A stretch of 64,000 nucleotides of DNA from Cannabis sativa. Taxonomy: Eukaryota > Streptophyta > Magnoliopsida > Rosales > Cannabaceae. Position 1 is the stretch's first letter; each line of letters opens with the position of its first letter. The stretch is from the NCBI RefSeq assembly GCF_029168945.1, contig NC_083603.1:16058001-16122000 (forward strand), given 5' to 3'. Under the pieces are notes generated by a model. That model made no database searches, was not told the origin of the DNA, and saw nothing but the letters and a program-made list of their open reading frames with translations. The position numbers were made by a program, and so were the translations under genes. This document shows, piece by piece, positions 1-11,100 of the stretch.

Positions 1-590
1 TTGGAAGAGAAATTGCTTGAAAATCAAAGAAAGAAACCAGCTTCATGCATTCACACACCCAGCCGAAATAGAGAGAGAGCTTGAGAGAGTTTTTCTTGAA
101 AATTTCCTATTTTTTTCTAACTTGTAAATTTTTTTGATAAAAAATGAAATAAAATCCACATAACATATAACCCTCATTTCAGCCAAATAACAAATAAATA
201 AACATTTATTTTCAAATAATAAAATCACTAAAAGACAAAATATCATTGGGGCAAAAAGACCAATTTGCCCCTCCACACTAAAACCACATAATAATCACTA
301 AAGGGGTATTTTGGGAAATTCTAAATTCCCGGCCATTCCTGACATTCCCAATGTCTAATAAACCGTCCCAAACTACTAACATACTAAGTTGTGATTTCTA
401 CTGAGCCAAACACCGGGTTCCAAAATGCCGGGTACCGGAATGCAAAATTATGCAAACTACTACATGACATAAAATGCATCACTGAATTCAATAAATAACA
501 GTATAATAAATTATTTAAATAGCTATAAATAATTTCATAATTAATCAAGATTAACTGCTAATTTCCAAATTAAACTAAGCGGGCTTTACA
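1..590 (-). mobile_element. 5' part of a Ty3/gypsy (Tekay-like) LTR, cut by the window edge
   Basis: Read on the minus strand, this begins TGTAAAGCCCGCTTAGTT at 590 and follows the same order as the first 590 or so bases of the chromovirus LTRs at 42701, 49907 and 57093 (shared blocks include GGGCAAAAAGACC and GTTGTGATTTCTACTGAG in the plus-strand orientation), with clear divergence. It therefore belongs to a related subfamily rather than the same one. The LTR edge abuts the copia-1 reverse transcriptase at 591, so this is an insertion into that element. The other end lies outside the window, so a solo LTR cannot be told from a complete element. Confidence 0.85.
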
Positions 591-1414
591 AGAAATATAC
601 ACTTACTCCCACTAAACTTATGATACACACAATCATAAACAGCATTCATCTCAAAACCAAATAAGAGAACCACTTGATGAAATTTGTGGTACCATTGACG
701 GGAAGCTTGCTTGAGTCCATAGATGGATTTTTTTAATTTGCAAACCATTTTCTTTGGGTCACCAACCACAAAGTTTTCTGGTTGCTCCATATAAATTGTC
801 GCATCAATGTCGCCATTGAGAAACGCTGTTTTAACATCCATCTGATGTAACTCAAGATCAAAGTGAGCAACAAGTGCCATTATTATCCTGAAAGAGTCTT
901 TCGATGAAACTGGAGAGAAAGTCTCTTTATAATCAATGCCTTCTTTCTGAGTATAGCCTTTTGCTACAAGACGTGCCTTAAACCTCACGACATTACCATT
1001 TTCATCCCTCTTGGTTTTAAATATCCATTTACAACCAATTGGTTTTACACCTTCTTGTAATGGGACAACTTCCCAAACTTTATTGTCTTGCATAGACTTA
1101 TTCTCTTCATTCATGGCATCATTCCACTTTTGAGAGTTAGAACTTTTCATGGCCTGATGAAAGTTGATTGGATCATCTTCCATCATTCCAATGCCATCCT
1201 CATGTTCTTGAAGATACACTATGTATTCATCTGGATTAATAGCATTTCTTCTTTCTCTAGTGGATCGTCGCAAAGGCACTTGTTCTTGAGGTTGTTGAGT
1301 TTGTACCTCTGGGGTTTGATTGACTATGTTTGGTTGCTCTTGATCTAAAACTTGATTAATATTAGGAATGGAATCCTGAATATTGTCAAAAGCAACTATT
1401 GGAATAGGAATCAA
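591..1414 (-). pseudogene. copia-1 reverse transcriptase, N-terminal part, truncated by gypsy insertion
   Basis: The frame shows the usual start of the copia RT domain: a W-x-x-A-M block, GCKWIFKTKRD, RFKARLVAKGYTQKEGIDY, FSPV, MDVKTAFLNGD and KSIYGLKQASRQWY. The catalytic YVDD block is missing because the gypsy LTR begins at 590. The open frame runs four codons into the LTR (VKPA) before a stop. Upstream, the frame fails to join the integrase frame because of a one-base loss near 1485. It cannot make active enzyme. Confidence 0.9.
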
Positions 1415-1440
1415 CTCATCCTTAAGAGGAGTGGTTGATT

Positions 1441-2892
1441 CTAGATCCTCCTCGAAAACAAAATCTTTAACCGTATTTCTCCCCCAAACTCAATATCCTC
1501 AAAGAACTTTGCAGTTCCCGTTTCAAATATATTTTTTACTTTGGGATCATAAAACTTGAAACCCCTGGATCGTTCAGAATATCCAATAAAGTAGCTGCTC
1601 ACAGTTTTGGGTTCCAGCTTCTTTTCATTTGGCCTATAAGGCCTAGCCTCAGCTGGACATCCCCAAACATGAAAGTGCTTAAGACTAGGCTTTCGCTCTG
1701 TCCAAAGCTCATAAGGTGTTTTTGCAGCTGCTTTAGTTGGTACCCTATTCAAAATGTAGGCTGCTGTCTTAAGTGCCTCTCCCCAGAGTGATTCTGGTAA
1801 GGTTGAATGACTGATCATACTCCTTACCATATCTTTAAGAGTACGGTTTCGTCTTTCAGCAACACCATTCATGCTAGGAGATCCTGGCATAGTGTACTGT
1901 GGGACAATTCCACACTCCTCTAGATATCTGGCAAAAGGTCCTGAACGTTGTTCACCTGATCCGTCGTATCTACCATAGTACTCACCACCACGGTCAGACC
2001 TGACTTGCTTTATTCTTTTGCTAAGTTGATTCTCAACTTCAGCCTTAAAAGATTTGAACACGTCCAACACTTGGGACTTTTCATGAAGTAGAAATAGGTA
2101 CGCATATCTTGAGTAATCATCTATGAATGATACAAAATATCGTTGACCATTCCAAGAAGGTGTAGGAAATGGCCCACAAATATCTGTATGTATCAACTCT
2201 AAGACATCTATAGCTCTTTTCGCACCCAATTTCTTTGTTTTGGTCTGTTTGCCTTTGATGCATTCAATGCAAACATCAAAGTCTGAAAAATCAATTGAAT
2301 CTAAAATTCCATCAGACACAAGTCGCTCAACTCTATTTCTAGAGATGTGACCTAACCGTTTGTGCCATAAGGAGCTTAATTTTTCATTATCCATTTTACG
2401 CTTAGTACCACGTGATTCCACATTCAAGGTTTCATTATAAGAAGCAACAGTGTCAAGCAAATATAAGTTGTCATAAACCATAAGTGAACCAGTTCCAACA
2501 GTATTTGAATTAATAGATAAACTAAAGCAATTGTTTCCAAATGAACAACAATAACCCAATTTGTCCAAACAAGAAACAGAAACCAAATTCCGTCTAAAAG
2601 ACGGTACAACAAAAGTATCTATTAAGTCCAAATAGTAACCAGTACTTAACAACAACCTAAAATGCCCTATTGATTCCACATTTACCGACTTGCCATCTCC
2701 CACATAAATGCTTCTTTCAGCATCATTTGGCTTTCGGTAACTCAGGCAACCCTGCATAGAAACACTGATGTTAGTAGTAGCACCAGAATCTAACCACCAA
2801 GTGTTTCTTGGTACTGAAGCTAAATTTACCTCGGAAACGTACCAAAGTAAGAAATGTACCTTTCTTTGCTCGCCATGCAATATACTTAGCAC
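1441..2892 (-). pseudogene. copia-1 protease and integrase frame
   Basis: The frame holds the aspartic protease motif [12 protein letters not shown] near the N-terminus, then the integrase zinc-binding block ([13 protein letters not shown] followed by CIECIKGK) and the integrase core with [17 protein letters not shown] and [11 protein letters not shown], giving the D, D and E positions. It ends early at FSRRI because one G appears to be lost in a G-run near 1485. In the shifted frame the sequence continues [12 protein letters not shown] into the RT segment. It overlaps the gag frame by about 120 bases because of a second one-base shift near 2840. Confidence 0.9.
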
Positions 2893-3670
2893 ATTCCTTC
2901 TTCATGTGTCCTTTCATGTTGCAAAAGAAACAACCATCATCACTGTTGGTTTGAGTTTGTTTCTTATGTGCAGGACCTTTATCCTTAGCAGCCTCATTCT
3001 TTCTTTTCTTGCCCTTATCTTTAGAGGTGCTTGCCAAATGAGCACTTTCAGTCTTTTCTTGCTTCAATCTTTCTTCCTCTTGAACACAAAATGAAATGAG
3101 CTCATTAAGAGTCCACTTCTCCCTTTGGCAGTTGTAACTGACCTTAAATTGACTGAATTGTGGAGGAAGAGAGATAAGCACTAAATGCACAAGCACATCA
3201 TCCGAAAGCTCAAGCTTTAGTGCCTTCAACTTTGAAGCAAGGTGAGACATTTCCATAATGTACTCCCTTATGTTTTCCTTGCCCTTAAACTTCATGGAAA
3301 TAAGTTTCTTTAAAAGAGTATTTGTTTCCGCCTTATCGCTTTTTGCAAAGCGTTTCTCAATTTCAGCAAGGAAAGTTGTGGCATCGGTGACCTCCTCGGA
3401 CACCGCACCCCTAAAAGCCTCAGGTATGCCGCGCTTAATGATCATAAGACTCATGCGGTTTGAACGGTCCCACTTCTCATAAATCCTCCTTTGCTCGGAG
3501 GTACTGGTATCCGTAAGAGAAGCAGGACGATCCATCCTTAATGCAAGGTCAAGATCCATGCAGCCAAGAACAATAAAAATGTTCTCCTTCCAGTCCTTAA
3601 AGTTATTACCATTAAGGACCGGTACCGAATTAAGATTAGCAGATACACTAGCAACAGCTGAAAAGAACAA
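2771..3670 (-). pseudogene. copia-1 gag with CCHC zinc knuckle
   Basis: This is a 299-codon frame starting MFFSAVASVSANLNS. It has the copia gag core (WKENIFIVLGCMDLDLAL, later LPPQFSQFKVSYN) and a zinc knuckle of C-x2-C-x4-H-x4-C form, [14 protein letters not shown]. After the knuckle the frame reads on into nonsense, while the protease frame starts in another register. A single extra base near 2840 explains this. Gag would package the element's RNA into virus-like particles. The start is the first ATG of the frame and may not be the real one. Confidence 0.85.
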
Positions 3671-4658
3671 TACAATTACATAAATAACATGCTCATATAA
3701 GAATCCAAATAAAACAATAAATTCAAATATTGGTTAATCCCATCTCAAGATACCAAACACAACATTAATATTAAGTCTTTGGACAGTAATATTAATTGTA
3801 AGCGGTACTCTTGTTGTAGTGATCAAACATTGACAATAAATTATGTCAAACAATATGCAATCTTTGGACTAACACATTGTTCACACAAAATACCTTATAA
3901 TTGTCACACATTTATCACCACAAACATGCACGCAATTCAACTAAATATTAACTCACCTTTGGGTTAGTTAATAAATTTATGAATCACATACACACAATTA
4001 TCATAATATTTTTATTAAATTAATTTACACAAAAGAGATCACTTTGGTGATATTTTGTTTCAATTAATTTAACTAAATATTAGATATCTTTAATGAATTT
4101 TAAACCAAAATTTGAATTTAATTGTTACTGAATTATTATTATTATTATTTTAAAATTATTATATATTTTAATTAAATAATAATAATAATAATAATAAACA
4201 AAAGAATTAAATAGAATGGAAAAAAAAAACATTCTCCACATAAACAAAAGAAAGCAACAGTAAAGAAATAACAAAAAAACTGAATTGAATGCATCATGCA
4301 TTCTCTCTCGCAGGAAGAGAACAAACAAAAAACATACTGTAATGCCACATAAAAACAAACATAATATATATAACATTACAGTATATATTATGTATATGAA
4401 TCTATCATTTATATGCCACAAAAAATACTGTAATCGCACGCTTATGTAATTACTTTATATATATATATATATATATTACATTAAATCACAAAACTTCAAT
4501 CGCATCCTATTTACATACCAGCGATTGAACTAAGAATAAATTTACAGCAGTGGCACACATATATATATAGCATGATTAATCAAATATTTCAGATGCAAAA
4601 ACTATAATTTAATGGAGGATCAATACTACCATAAATTCTCAAGAACTAATTTAGGGAT
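3671..4658 (-). other. copia-1 untranslated leader with AT microsatellites
   Basis: This long AT-rich leader lies between the PBS and gag. It holds ATT/AAT trinucleotide runs around 4133-4198 and a TA run around 4455-4477. The stretch 3771-3960 matches, in reverse complement, the leader of copia-3 near 33010-33200 (for example around TTGACAATAAATT). No convincing ORF was seen. Confidence 0.7.
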
Positions 4659-4671
4659 GCTCTTGATACCA
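4659..4671 (-). other. copia-1 primer binding site
   Basis: The minus strand reads TGGTATCAAGAGC two bases after the LTR end. This is the initiator-Met tRNA type PBS of plant copia elements (usual form TGGTATCAGAGC), here with one extra A. The same variant occurs in copia-3 at 32121-32133 and in the remnant at 5575-5587. Confidence 0.8.
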
Positions 4672-4673
4672 CA

Positions 4674-5103
4674 TGTTAGGAATACTGTAAAACTTAATTT
4701 AGCCCTAATTAATTCATGAGAATCAAACAATAGAATATAGATTAGAGGAAGCGTACCGGAGTCCATAGAATCGATCTTTGATTGGTATGATCTTCCAATT
4801 TTGCATCAAAACCTTTTCTCTGGAACTTGAGTTTTCTTGATGATGGGGATTCAAGAATACGATATGAAGCGATGCAAAAATGGGGACCAATACCTGTTTA
4901 AATTAATCATTTTTGACTATTTCTAATTTGGCCCCTCATCAAATTAGAAATTGTCTAATTGGTATCCACATATTAAAATCATAACAATCATGCCCTTAAG
5001 TCATAAACTTTATTCCAAAATAGACCACATAAATTTGACTTATTTATTTGATGACCCAACACACATTTTATATATACAATTGTGACCCCAATAAATTCTA
5101 ACA
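4674..5103 (-). repeat. copia-1 5' LTR (430 bp)
   Basis: On the minus strand it begins TGTTAGAATTTATTGG and ends TATTCCTAACA, so it has the TG...CA ends with a short inverted repeat TGTTAG/CTAACA. The PBS follows the CA end directly. A diverged second copy lies at 5590-6012. Confidence 0.85.
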
Positions 5104-5429
5104 TTTTTGAGAAACTATTTTTATAACTAAAATAATTTATATAATTCTTAATTTACTTATATTTTTTTTAATAATATTCAAACACTTCAAAAAAATATTT
5201 TTTATTAAAAAAATAAGTCAAAGCTTATACTTATCTTATACTTCTATTTATTATATATATTTTTTTTCAATTAATCACTTTATATTAGAAAAATTCTAAT
5301 TAAACAATATTAAATTATATATGATTATTTATTGTATCATTAAAAAAATAATTTATAACATCTAAAATAAAATAAAAAATATGTGCCTTTGCACATCATT
5401 TTAATCTAGTATATATATATATATATAGT

Positions 5430-6012
5430 ATTGAATTAGGAACAAATTTCCACCACTTTCAAAGTAAGGAAACATATATATACGACATGATTAATTAAAT
5501 ATTTCGAATGCAAAAAAAAAAAAAATAATGAAAGATCAATACTACCATTAATTCTCAAGAACTAATTTAGGGATGCTCTTGATACCACATGTTATGAACA
5601 CTACAAAACTTAATTTAGCCATAATTAATTCATGAGAATTAAACAATGGCATTATAGATTAGCGAAAGCGTACCGAAATCTATTGAATCGCTTGAAAAAA
5701 GAGTATTATCTTTCAATTTGCATCAAAACCTTTCTCTGAAACTTTTTCTCTTGGTGATGGGGATACAAGAGTGAAAAGATACGTTACAAATTGGTGACCA
5801 TTACCGTTTATATTACCAACAGACAAAACTGTTGGTAATATTTATTGACTATTTCTATTTGGCCCCTCATCAAAATAGAAATTGTCCTTATGTATCCATG
5901 CCCTTAAGTCATAAACTTTATTCCAAAATAGATCACATAAATTTGACTTATTTATTTGATGACCCAACACACATTTTATATATACAATTGTGACCCCAAT
6001 AAATTTTTAACA
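5430..6012 (-). mobile_element. remnant of a second copia-1 family element (LTR plus leader)
   Basis: Positions 5590-6012 repeat the copia-1 LTR with many substitutions and small indels (for example an added block around 5810-5845). 5575-5587 is its PBS, and 5430-5574 matches the start of the copia-1 leader (4500-4658). Nothing more of this element is present. The 5104-5430 gap between the two copies is AT-rich with a TA run near 5411-5427 and shows no other feature. The pair could be an old tandem arrangement or two separate insertions. Confidence 0.75.
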
Positions 6013-6985
6013 AATCCATCCTCACAAACTTTAATGTAGTATTTTCCATCTATATTTGATTTCACTATCATAATATGCAAATTGCATTATTTATCTGCAT
6101 GTGTTTTAAAATGTCTTGAAACACATAAAATATTATTTTGTAAAGATACACCTAATGTGAGTAATCATTAATAAATAAGATGAAAAATATGATTCTATGT
6201 CTACAAAATTAATTGACTTGTATTGTACATGATTTCTAATATGATAGAATTCAAATGTGTACCGATTTTTGACTTGCTGGAATGTATTTTTTTAATGAAA
6301 TTCATACAAATTCTAAATAAAGTTAGTAAAATTAAGTGTAATAAATATCCCCGCCATTAATTTACTAACATTTATTCTATTTATAGAGATATGTTTCATA
6401 ATCTTTGGTGCTATAATGTAGAGAAATTCTTATTAATTACACATTTTTTATTATCAAATTAAACTTGCATGTATTTATGGGTGACATCATTTTATAAATT
6501 AATATAGTAAAAATTTTAAATATGTGTCTAAATCAAGTTTTTAAAGAAACTTGGAACATAAAAGTCAATGATAATTTTAAAATAAAACCACTATAATATT
6601 GCTTATTCCTTAAATTTCTAAATATAAGAACTCATTATGTCAGTAGATAAAATTTGCTCACAATTATTGTAAGTTTTGGTTAATTGTAAATCTATTGGGT
6701 TGATTAATGAAGATTCTTTTTTTGATTAAAAAAACAGAAAAAATAAATTATTAATATTCAATAAATAATTTACGAAAAATACGGGCACCATTTCCAACAT
6801 AAACTACCCAAGGGGATTAAACATGCAAACCAAAATAGTTTTATCAAAAACAAAAAAAAAAGGTTAATTATGTTACATTATTAATTTCCAAATAAACAAG
6901 TACGACAACTAAGAAAATAAATTACACGCAAATCAATAACGAGTAAAACGTGAACAATTTCACCTTCTCATCTCCACTCTTATTC
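6013..6985. other. AT-rich spacer downstream of the UGT gene
   Basis: No coding potential, repeat boundary or RNA gene was recognised. It contains the 3' flank of the interrupted UGT gene, which reads toward it from the right. Confidence 0.5.
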
Positions 6986-7692
6986 TTAATCACTACTTCC
7001 AAGCTTCATAATTTCCTCCATAAACATTGTCATATTAATGTATGAAGATCCATCTTCTTCAACAGTTTTCTCGGCCATCTTTTGAAGCTTTCTACTTCTT
7101 TTTCTTCTTTCCTTGCTTTCTTCTCCACCATCCAACATTTCGTTTAAAACATTCTTAACTCTTTCTCCCTTATCGTTCATTACCCAAACTTTCTCTTCCT
7201 CTCCCCATTTACTCGAATCTTCCACCCAAAGAGTTGTAGCTATGTTCAAAGCATTCACAACCAAGTTTTCATTATAAAAATGGTCACCAAATAGTGGCCA
7301 GGTAACCATAGGAACCCCTGCACATATTCCTTCAAGTATAGAATTCCATCCACAATGTGTTAAGAACACTCCAATAGAAGGATGTGATAAAATCAGCACT
7401 TGTGGGGCCCAACCCCGGATCATCAACCCTCTATCCTTGGTCCTTTCTTCAAATCCATATTCCTTTAACCATTTCTGTAGTTCTTCTGAAGCACTTGCTG
7501 CCCCACTTAAAACCCAAATAAACGGCTTGTTTGAAGCTTCCAATCCTAGTCCAAGTTGTATCAATTGTGAAGCTACCAAATTACATAAGCTTCCTAGGCA
7601 AACATACACTACAGAGGTTGTCTTCCACAAATCAAGCCACTTGAGACATTGATCCTCATCAATAGAAGATTGTTTGCCTCTTTGAGCCTTAT
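6986..7692 (-). pseudogene. UGT73-like glycosyltransferase, C-terminal half (split by copia-2)
   Basis: This segment supplies codons 251 onward of a UGT whose N-terminal half lies at 12889-13638. It begins [19 protein letters not shown], and the join through the target duplication CTTAT keeps the frame, giving 483 aa in total. The PSPG donor-binding box runs from W343 to H386 and contains THCGWNS. Its last residue is His where most plant UGTs, and the neighbour at 25694-27175, have Gln. The enzyme family transfers a sugar from a UDP-sugar to small molecules in the cytosol. No stop or frameshift was seen apart from the insertion, so the loss looks recent. 7688-7692 is the left copy of the target duplication. 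Confidence 0.92.
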
Positions 7693-7951
7693 TATTAGAA
7701 TATCAACAACATTATTTAGTTCAGTTTGTTATTACTGTTATGTGTGTCAGTAGGTTGTTATTTCTGTTGTTAGTTAGCTTAGTGGTTAACAGTTCTTTTC
7801 CCTATTTTGTGGTGTTTAGTTAAGTCGGTTCCCCTGTTCTAGGATAGTTGTTTTCTTTCTCTGTTTTGTAATTGCTATATATAGCTTTGTTTCCTCTGTA
7901 ACAATTAATTCAATCAATATACAATTTTCTTTTCTTTTCTTCTTCGCATTA
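7693..7951 (+). repeat. copia-2 5' LTR
   Basis: Begins TATTAGAATATC and ends TTCGCATTA, so the termini are TA...TA instead of the usual TG...CA. The boundaries are fixed by the CTTAT duplication outside and the PBS inside. A TATA-like TATATATAG near 7876-7884 sits about 70 bases before the LTR end and is the likely promoter of the element. Confidence 0.9.
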
Positions 7952-7963
7952 TGGTATCAGAGC
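7952..7963 (+). other. copia-2 primer binding site
   Basis: TGGTATCAGAGC directly after the 5' LTR, the standard match to the 3' end of initiator Met tRNA in plant copia elements. Confidence 0.9.
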
Positions 7964-8124
7964 GGGGAATAGATGATTCCCCCTAATCGATCCGAAAATC
8001 TTCCGCTGCACTCGTCGTGTTCTTGTCTCCGACGACGCAATCAATTCTGCAATTTCCTCCCGAGTACTTCTCTCGGCGCAACCTATCCAACTGTTCAGGA
8101 TTTCATTCTTTCTGAATCTTCACC

Positions 8125-11100
8125 ATGTCAAGCGAGGAACAATCCCCATCTCAGACAGAAATTGGAGAATCCACTCCATCTGCAACACACAATCCCACAC
8201 TACAGACGAATCCAAATCTGCTAATTGGAAATGTGAAGAACCCTCTTGAAGACCCAACAAATCCCTATTATCTCCACCATGGAGATAACCCAGGTAATGT
8301 TCTTGTTTCCCAATTACTAACTGGCCAAGATAATTATATATCTTGGAGTAGGGCTATGCAGCTCTCTATTTCAGTCAAGAACAAACTAGGCTTTCTTGAT
8401 GGTAGTATCCCTAAACCTTCACCTTCTGATTACATTCTTTACAATGCTTGGATTAGAAATAACAATATTGTAATATCTTGGATTTTGAATTCGGTTTCTA
8501 AGGAGATTTCTTCTAGTATCCTCTATGACGAATCTGCTGCAGCCATTTGGGCTGACTTAAAGGTCCGATTTCATCAAAGAAATGGTCCTCATATATACAA
8601 TCTTAGAAAGAGCCTCATGAACCTAAGGCAAGAAAATCAAAGTATTGGTATATACTTTACCAAACTTAAAACCATTTGGGAAGAGCTATCTAATTACAGG
8701 CCTACTTGCACTTGTAATTGTTGCACTTGTGGAGGTGTAAAAAGATTGCAAGAACACTATCATATGGAGTATGTTATCTCATTTCTCATGGGATTATCTG
8801 ACCATTTTTCTCAAGTGCGTGGTAGTATTCTGCTCATGGATCCCCTTCCCGAAGTTAATCGCGTTTTTCATCTTGTGACTCAAGAAGAAAACCAGAAAAA
8901 TAGCACTGCTGCTGGTACAGCCGATCCTCCTTCAAACATGGCTTTTGCTTTTCAAAACAACAAAGCCAATTCTAAACCAGAAAATCAAGGAACCAAGAAC
9001 CATCCTCCAAAGAAAAACAGGCCTTTTTGCACCCATTGTAACATACTCGGTCATACCATTGAAAGGTGTTACAAAATACATGGATATCCACCAGGTTTTA
9101 ACAAGAATAAACAAAAGGAAGAAGCTGCTAATCAGGTGCAAACTAGCAAGGAAAACAACACCAATACTGAGGACAACAACACATTTCTTCCCCAATTAAG
9201 TGCTGCCCAATATCAGCAACTTCTCAACCTTTTGGCAAACCAACAACCGAGTCTTACACCTGCTGATCCGAGTTCATCTACAGGTAACTCAGGTATGGTT
9301 TTAACTTGCAGCAATATTTCAGTTTTTCAACACTCCTGGATAGTTGATTCGGGTGCTACAAGACATATTTGCAATAATGCAAAGTTGTTTCAATTTATAT
9401 GTCCTGTAGGTTCAACTAATCTGATATTACCCAATAATGATGTTCTTACTGTTAGTCATAGTGGTGATATCAAAATTAATGATTCTCTAACTCTTAAAGA
9501 TGTTCTATATGTTCCTAAATTCAAGCTTAATATTATTTCTGTGAGCTGCCTCATTCATGACAGTATTGCTTCTATTTTTTTCCAAACTGATGGCTTTCAT
9601 ATTCAGGAAAATCTCACCAAGAAAATGATTGGCAAGGGTAGAGTCAAAAATGGTCTCTACATGTTGGATCCTACACCTAAAGATGCACATGTGTGCACGG
9701 TTCCCGCTGACATATGGCATTCAAGGCTAGGACATCCTTCTAAGAATCGCCTATCTTTACTAAGCAATACTTTGAAGTGTAATTTTGATTCTTTACACAA
9801 AAAACTGCCATGCTATGTTTGTCCCTTAGCAAAACAAAGAAAATTGCCTTTTTCTAATAATACTACCTTTTCTACTAATAAATTTGACTTGATACATTGT
9901 GATATTTGGGGTCCATATCATATTCCTTCATATTCTAATCATAAATACTTTCTCACTCTTGTTGATGATCATACCCGATTCACATGGATATATTTGCTTC
10001 AACATAAATCTGATGTTTCCACTATCATACCACAATTTTTATCTTATATTCAAACACAATTTAATTGTGTTTTCAAAAAATTCAGATCTGATAATGCACC
10101 TGAATTAGTCTTTAAAGATCTTTTCTTAAAATATGGCATAATGCATGATTTCACTTGTGTCGAAACACCTGAACAAAACGCTATTGCCGAAAGAAAACAT
10201 CAGCATCTTTTAAATGTAGCCCGTGCTCTATATTTTCAATCTAAGGTTCCTATACGTTTTTGGACAGATTGTCTAATGACAGCTGTGTTTCTCATCAACC
10301 GCACTCCCACACCAAACCTTGGGAACAAAACTCCTTACGAATTACTTTTTGATGAATTACCTGATTATACTAATATGAGAAGTTTTGGTTGTCTTGTGTT
10401 TGCTTCAACTCTTACAGCTCATAGAACAAAGTTTGAACCACGAGCTCGGACATGTGTTTTCATAGGCTACCCAAAAGGAATCAAAGGATACAAACTCTAT
10501 GACATAAACTCTAAGCAAATCTTTATCTCAAGAAATGTTGTTTTTCATGAAAGTATATATCCTTTTCATAAATTGAATAATGACACAAGCATGCTTGATC
10601 CTTTTTCAAATATGGTTTTACCAACATCTAATGTTTCTCTAACACCTATTCAAGATTTTCCTCCTACAGGTACTAGAATTTCTGCCACTAATGATGCTTT
10701 GCAGGAACATATACCAGCAGCAATGGACAAGAACACACCAGTCCATACATCAGTTCCTGCTTCTTTTTCTGCATCTGAACCTATTTCACCAGCAGCAAGC
10801 GATCCATTAGTCACACCAGATTCTCCCAAGTCACCTTCGGATGCCCCTGCTGTTGTGCCATGTGATCCCACAAACAGTGAACATACTTCATCTCAGAATT
10901 TAAGACGCTCCAGCAGAGCCTCTAAACCACCACAATATCTTAGAGATTATGAATGCCACTCTGTCATAAATGACAGATCTTCTACTCCTCATCCTCTTGA
11001 TAAATTTCTATCTTATAATAAGCTTTCTGATTCTCACAAGGCTTTTATCCTTGCAGTAACAGCTCTCTTTGAACCAACTTCATACAACCAGGCTGTTCAT

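Larger units (their letters stand above)
591..5103 (-). mobile_element. copia-1: Ty1/copia LTR retrotransposon, 3' end missing
   Basis: On the minus strand the order is 5' LTR (5103-4674), primer binding site, an AT-rich leader, gag, protease, integrase and the beginning of reverse transcriptase, which is the Ty1/copia order with integrase before RT. The element stops at 591 where a gypsy LTR has inserted. RNase H and the 3' LTR are not in the window. Two single-base frameshifts break the polyprotein. The leader is related to that of copia-3 (31584-37530), so the two belong to one broader family. Confidence 0.9.

Noticed and set aside
8932..9195. Minus-strand ORFs inside copia-2
   Set aside because: They overlap the intact gag-pol frame and show no motif.
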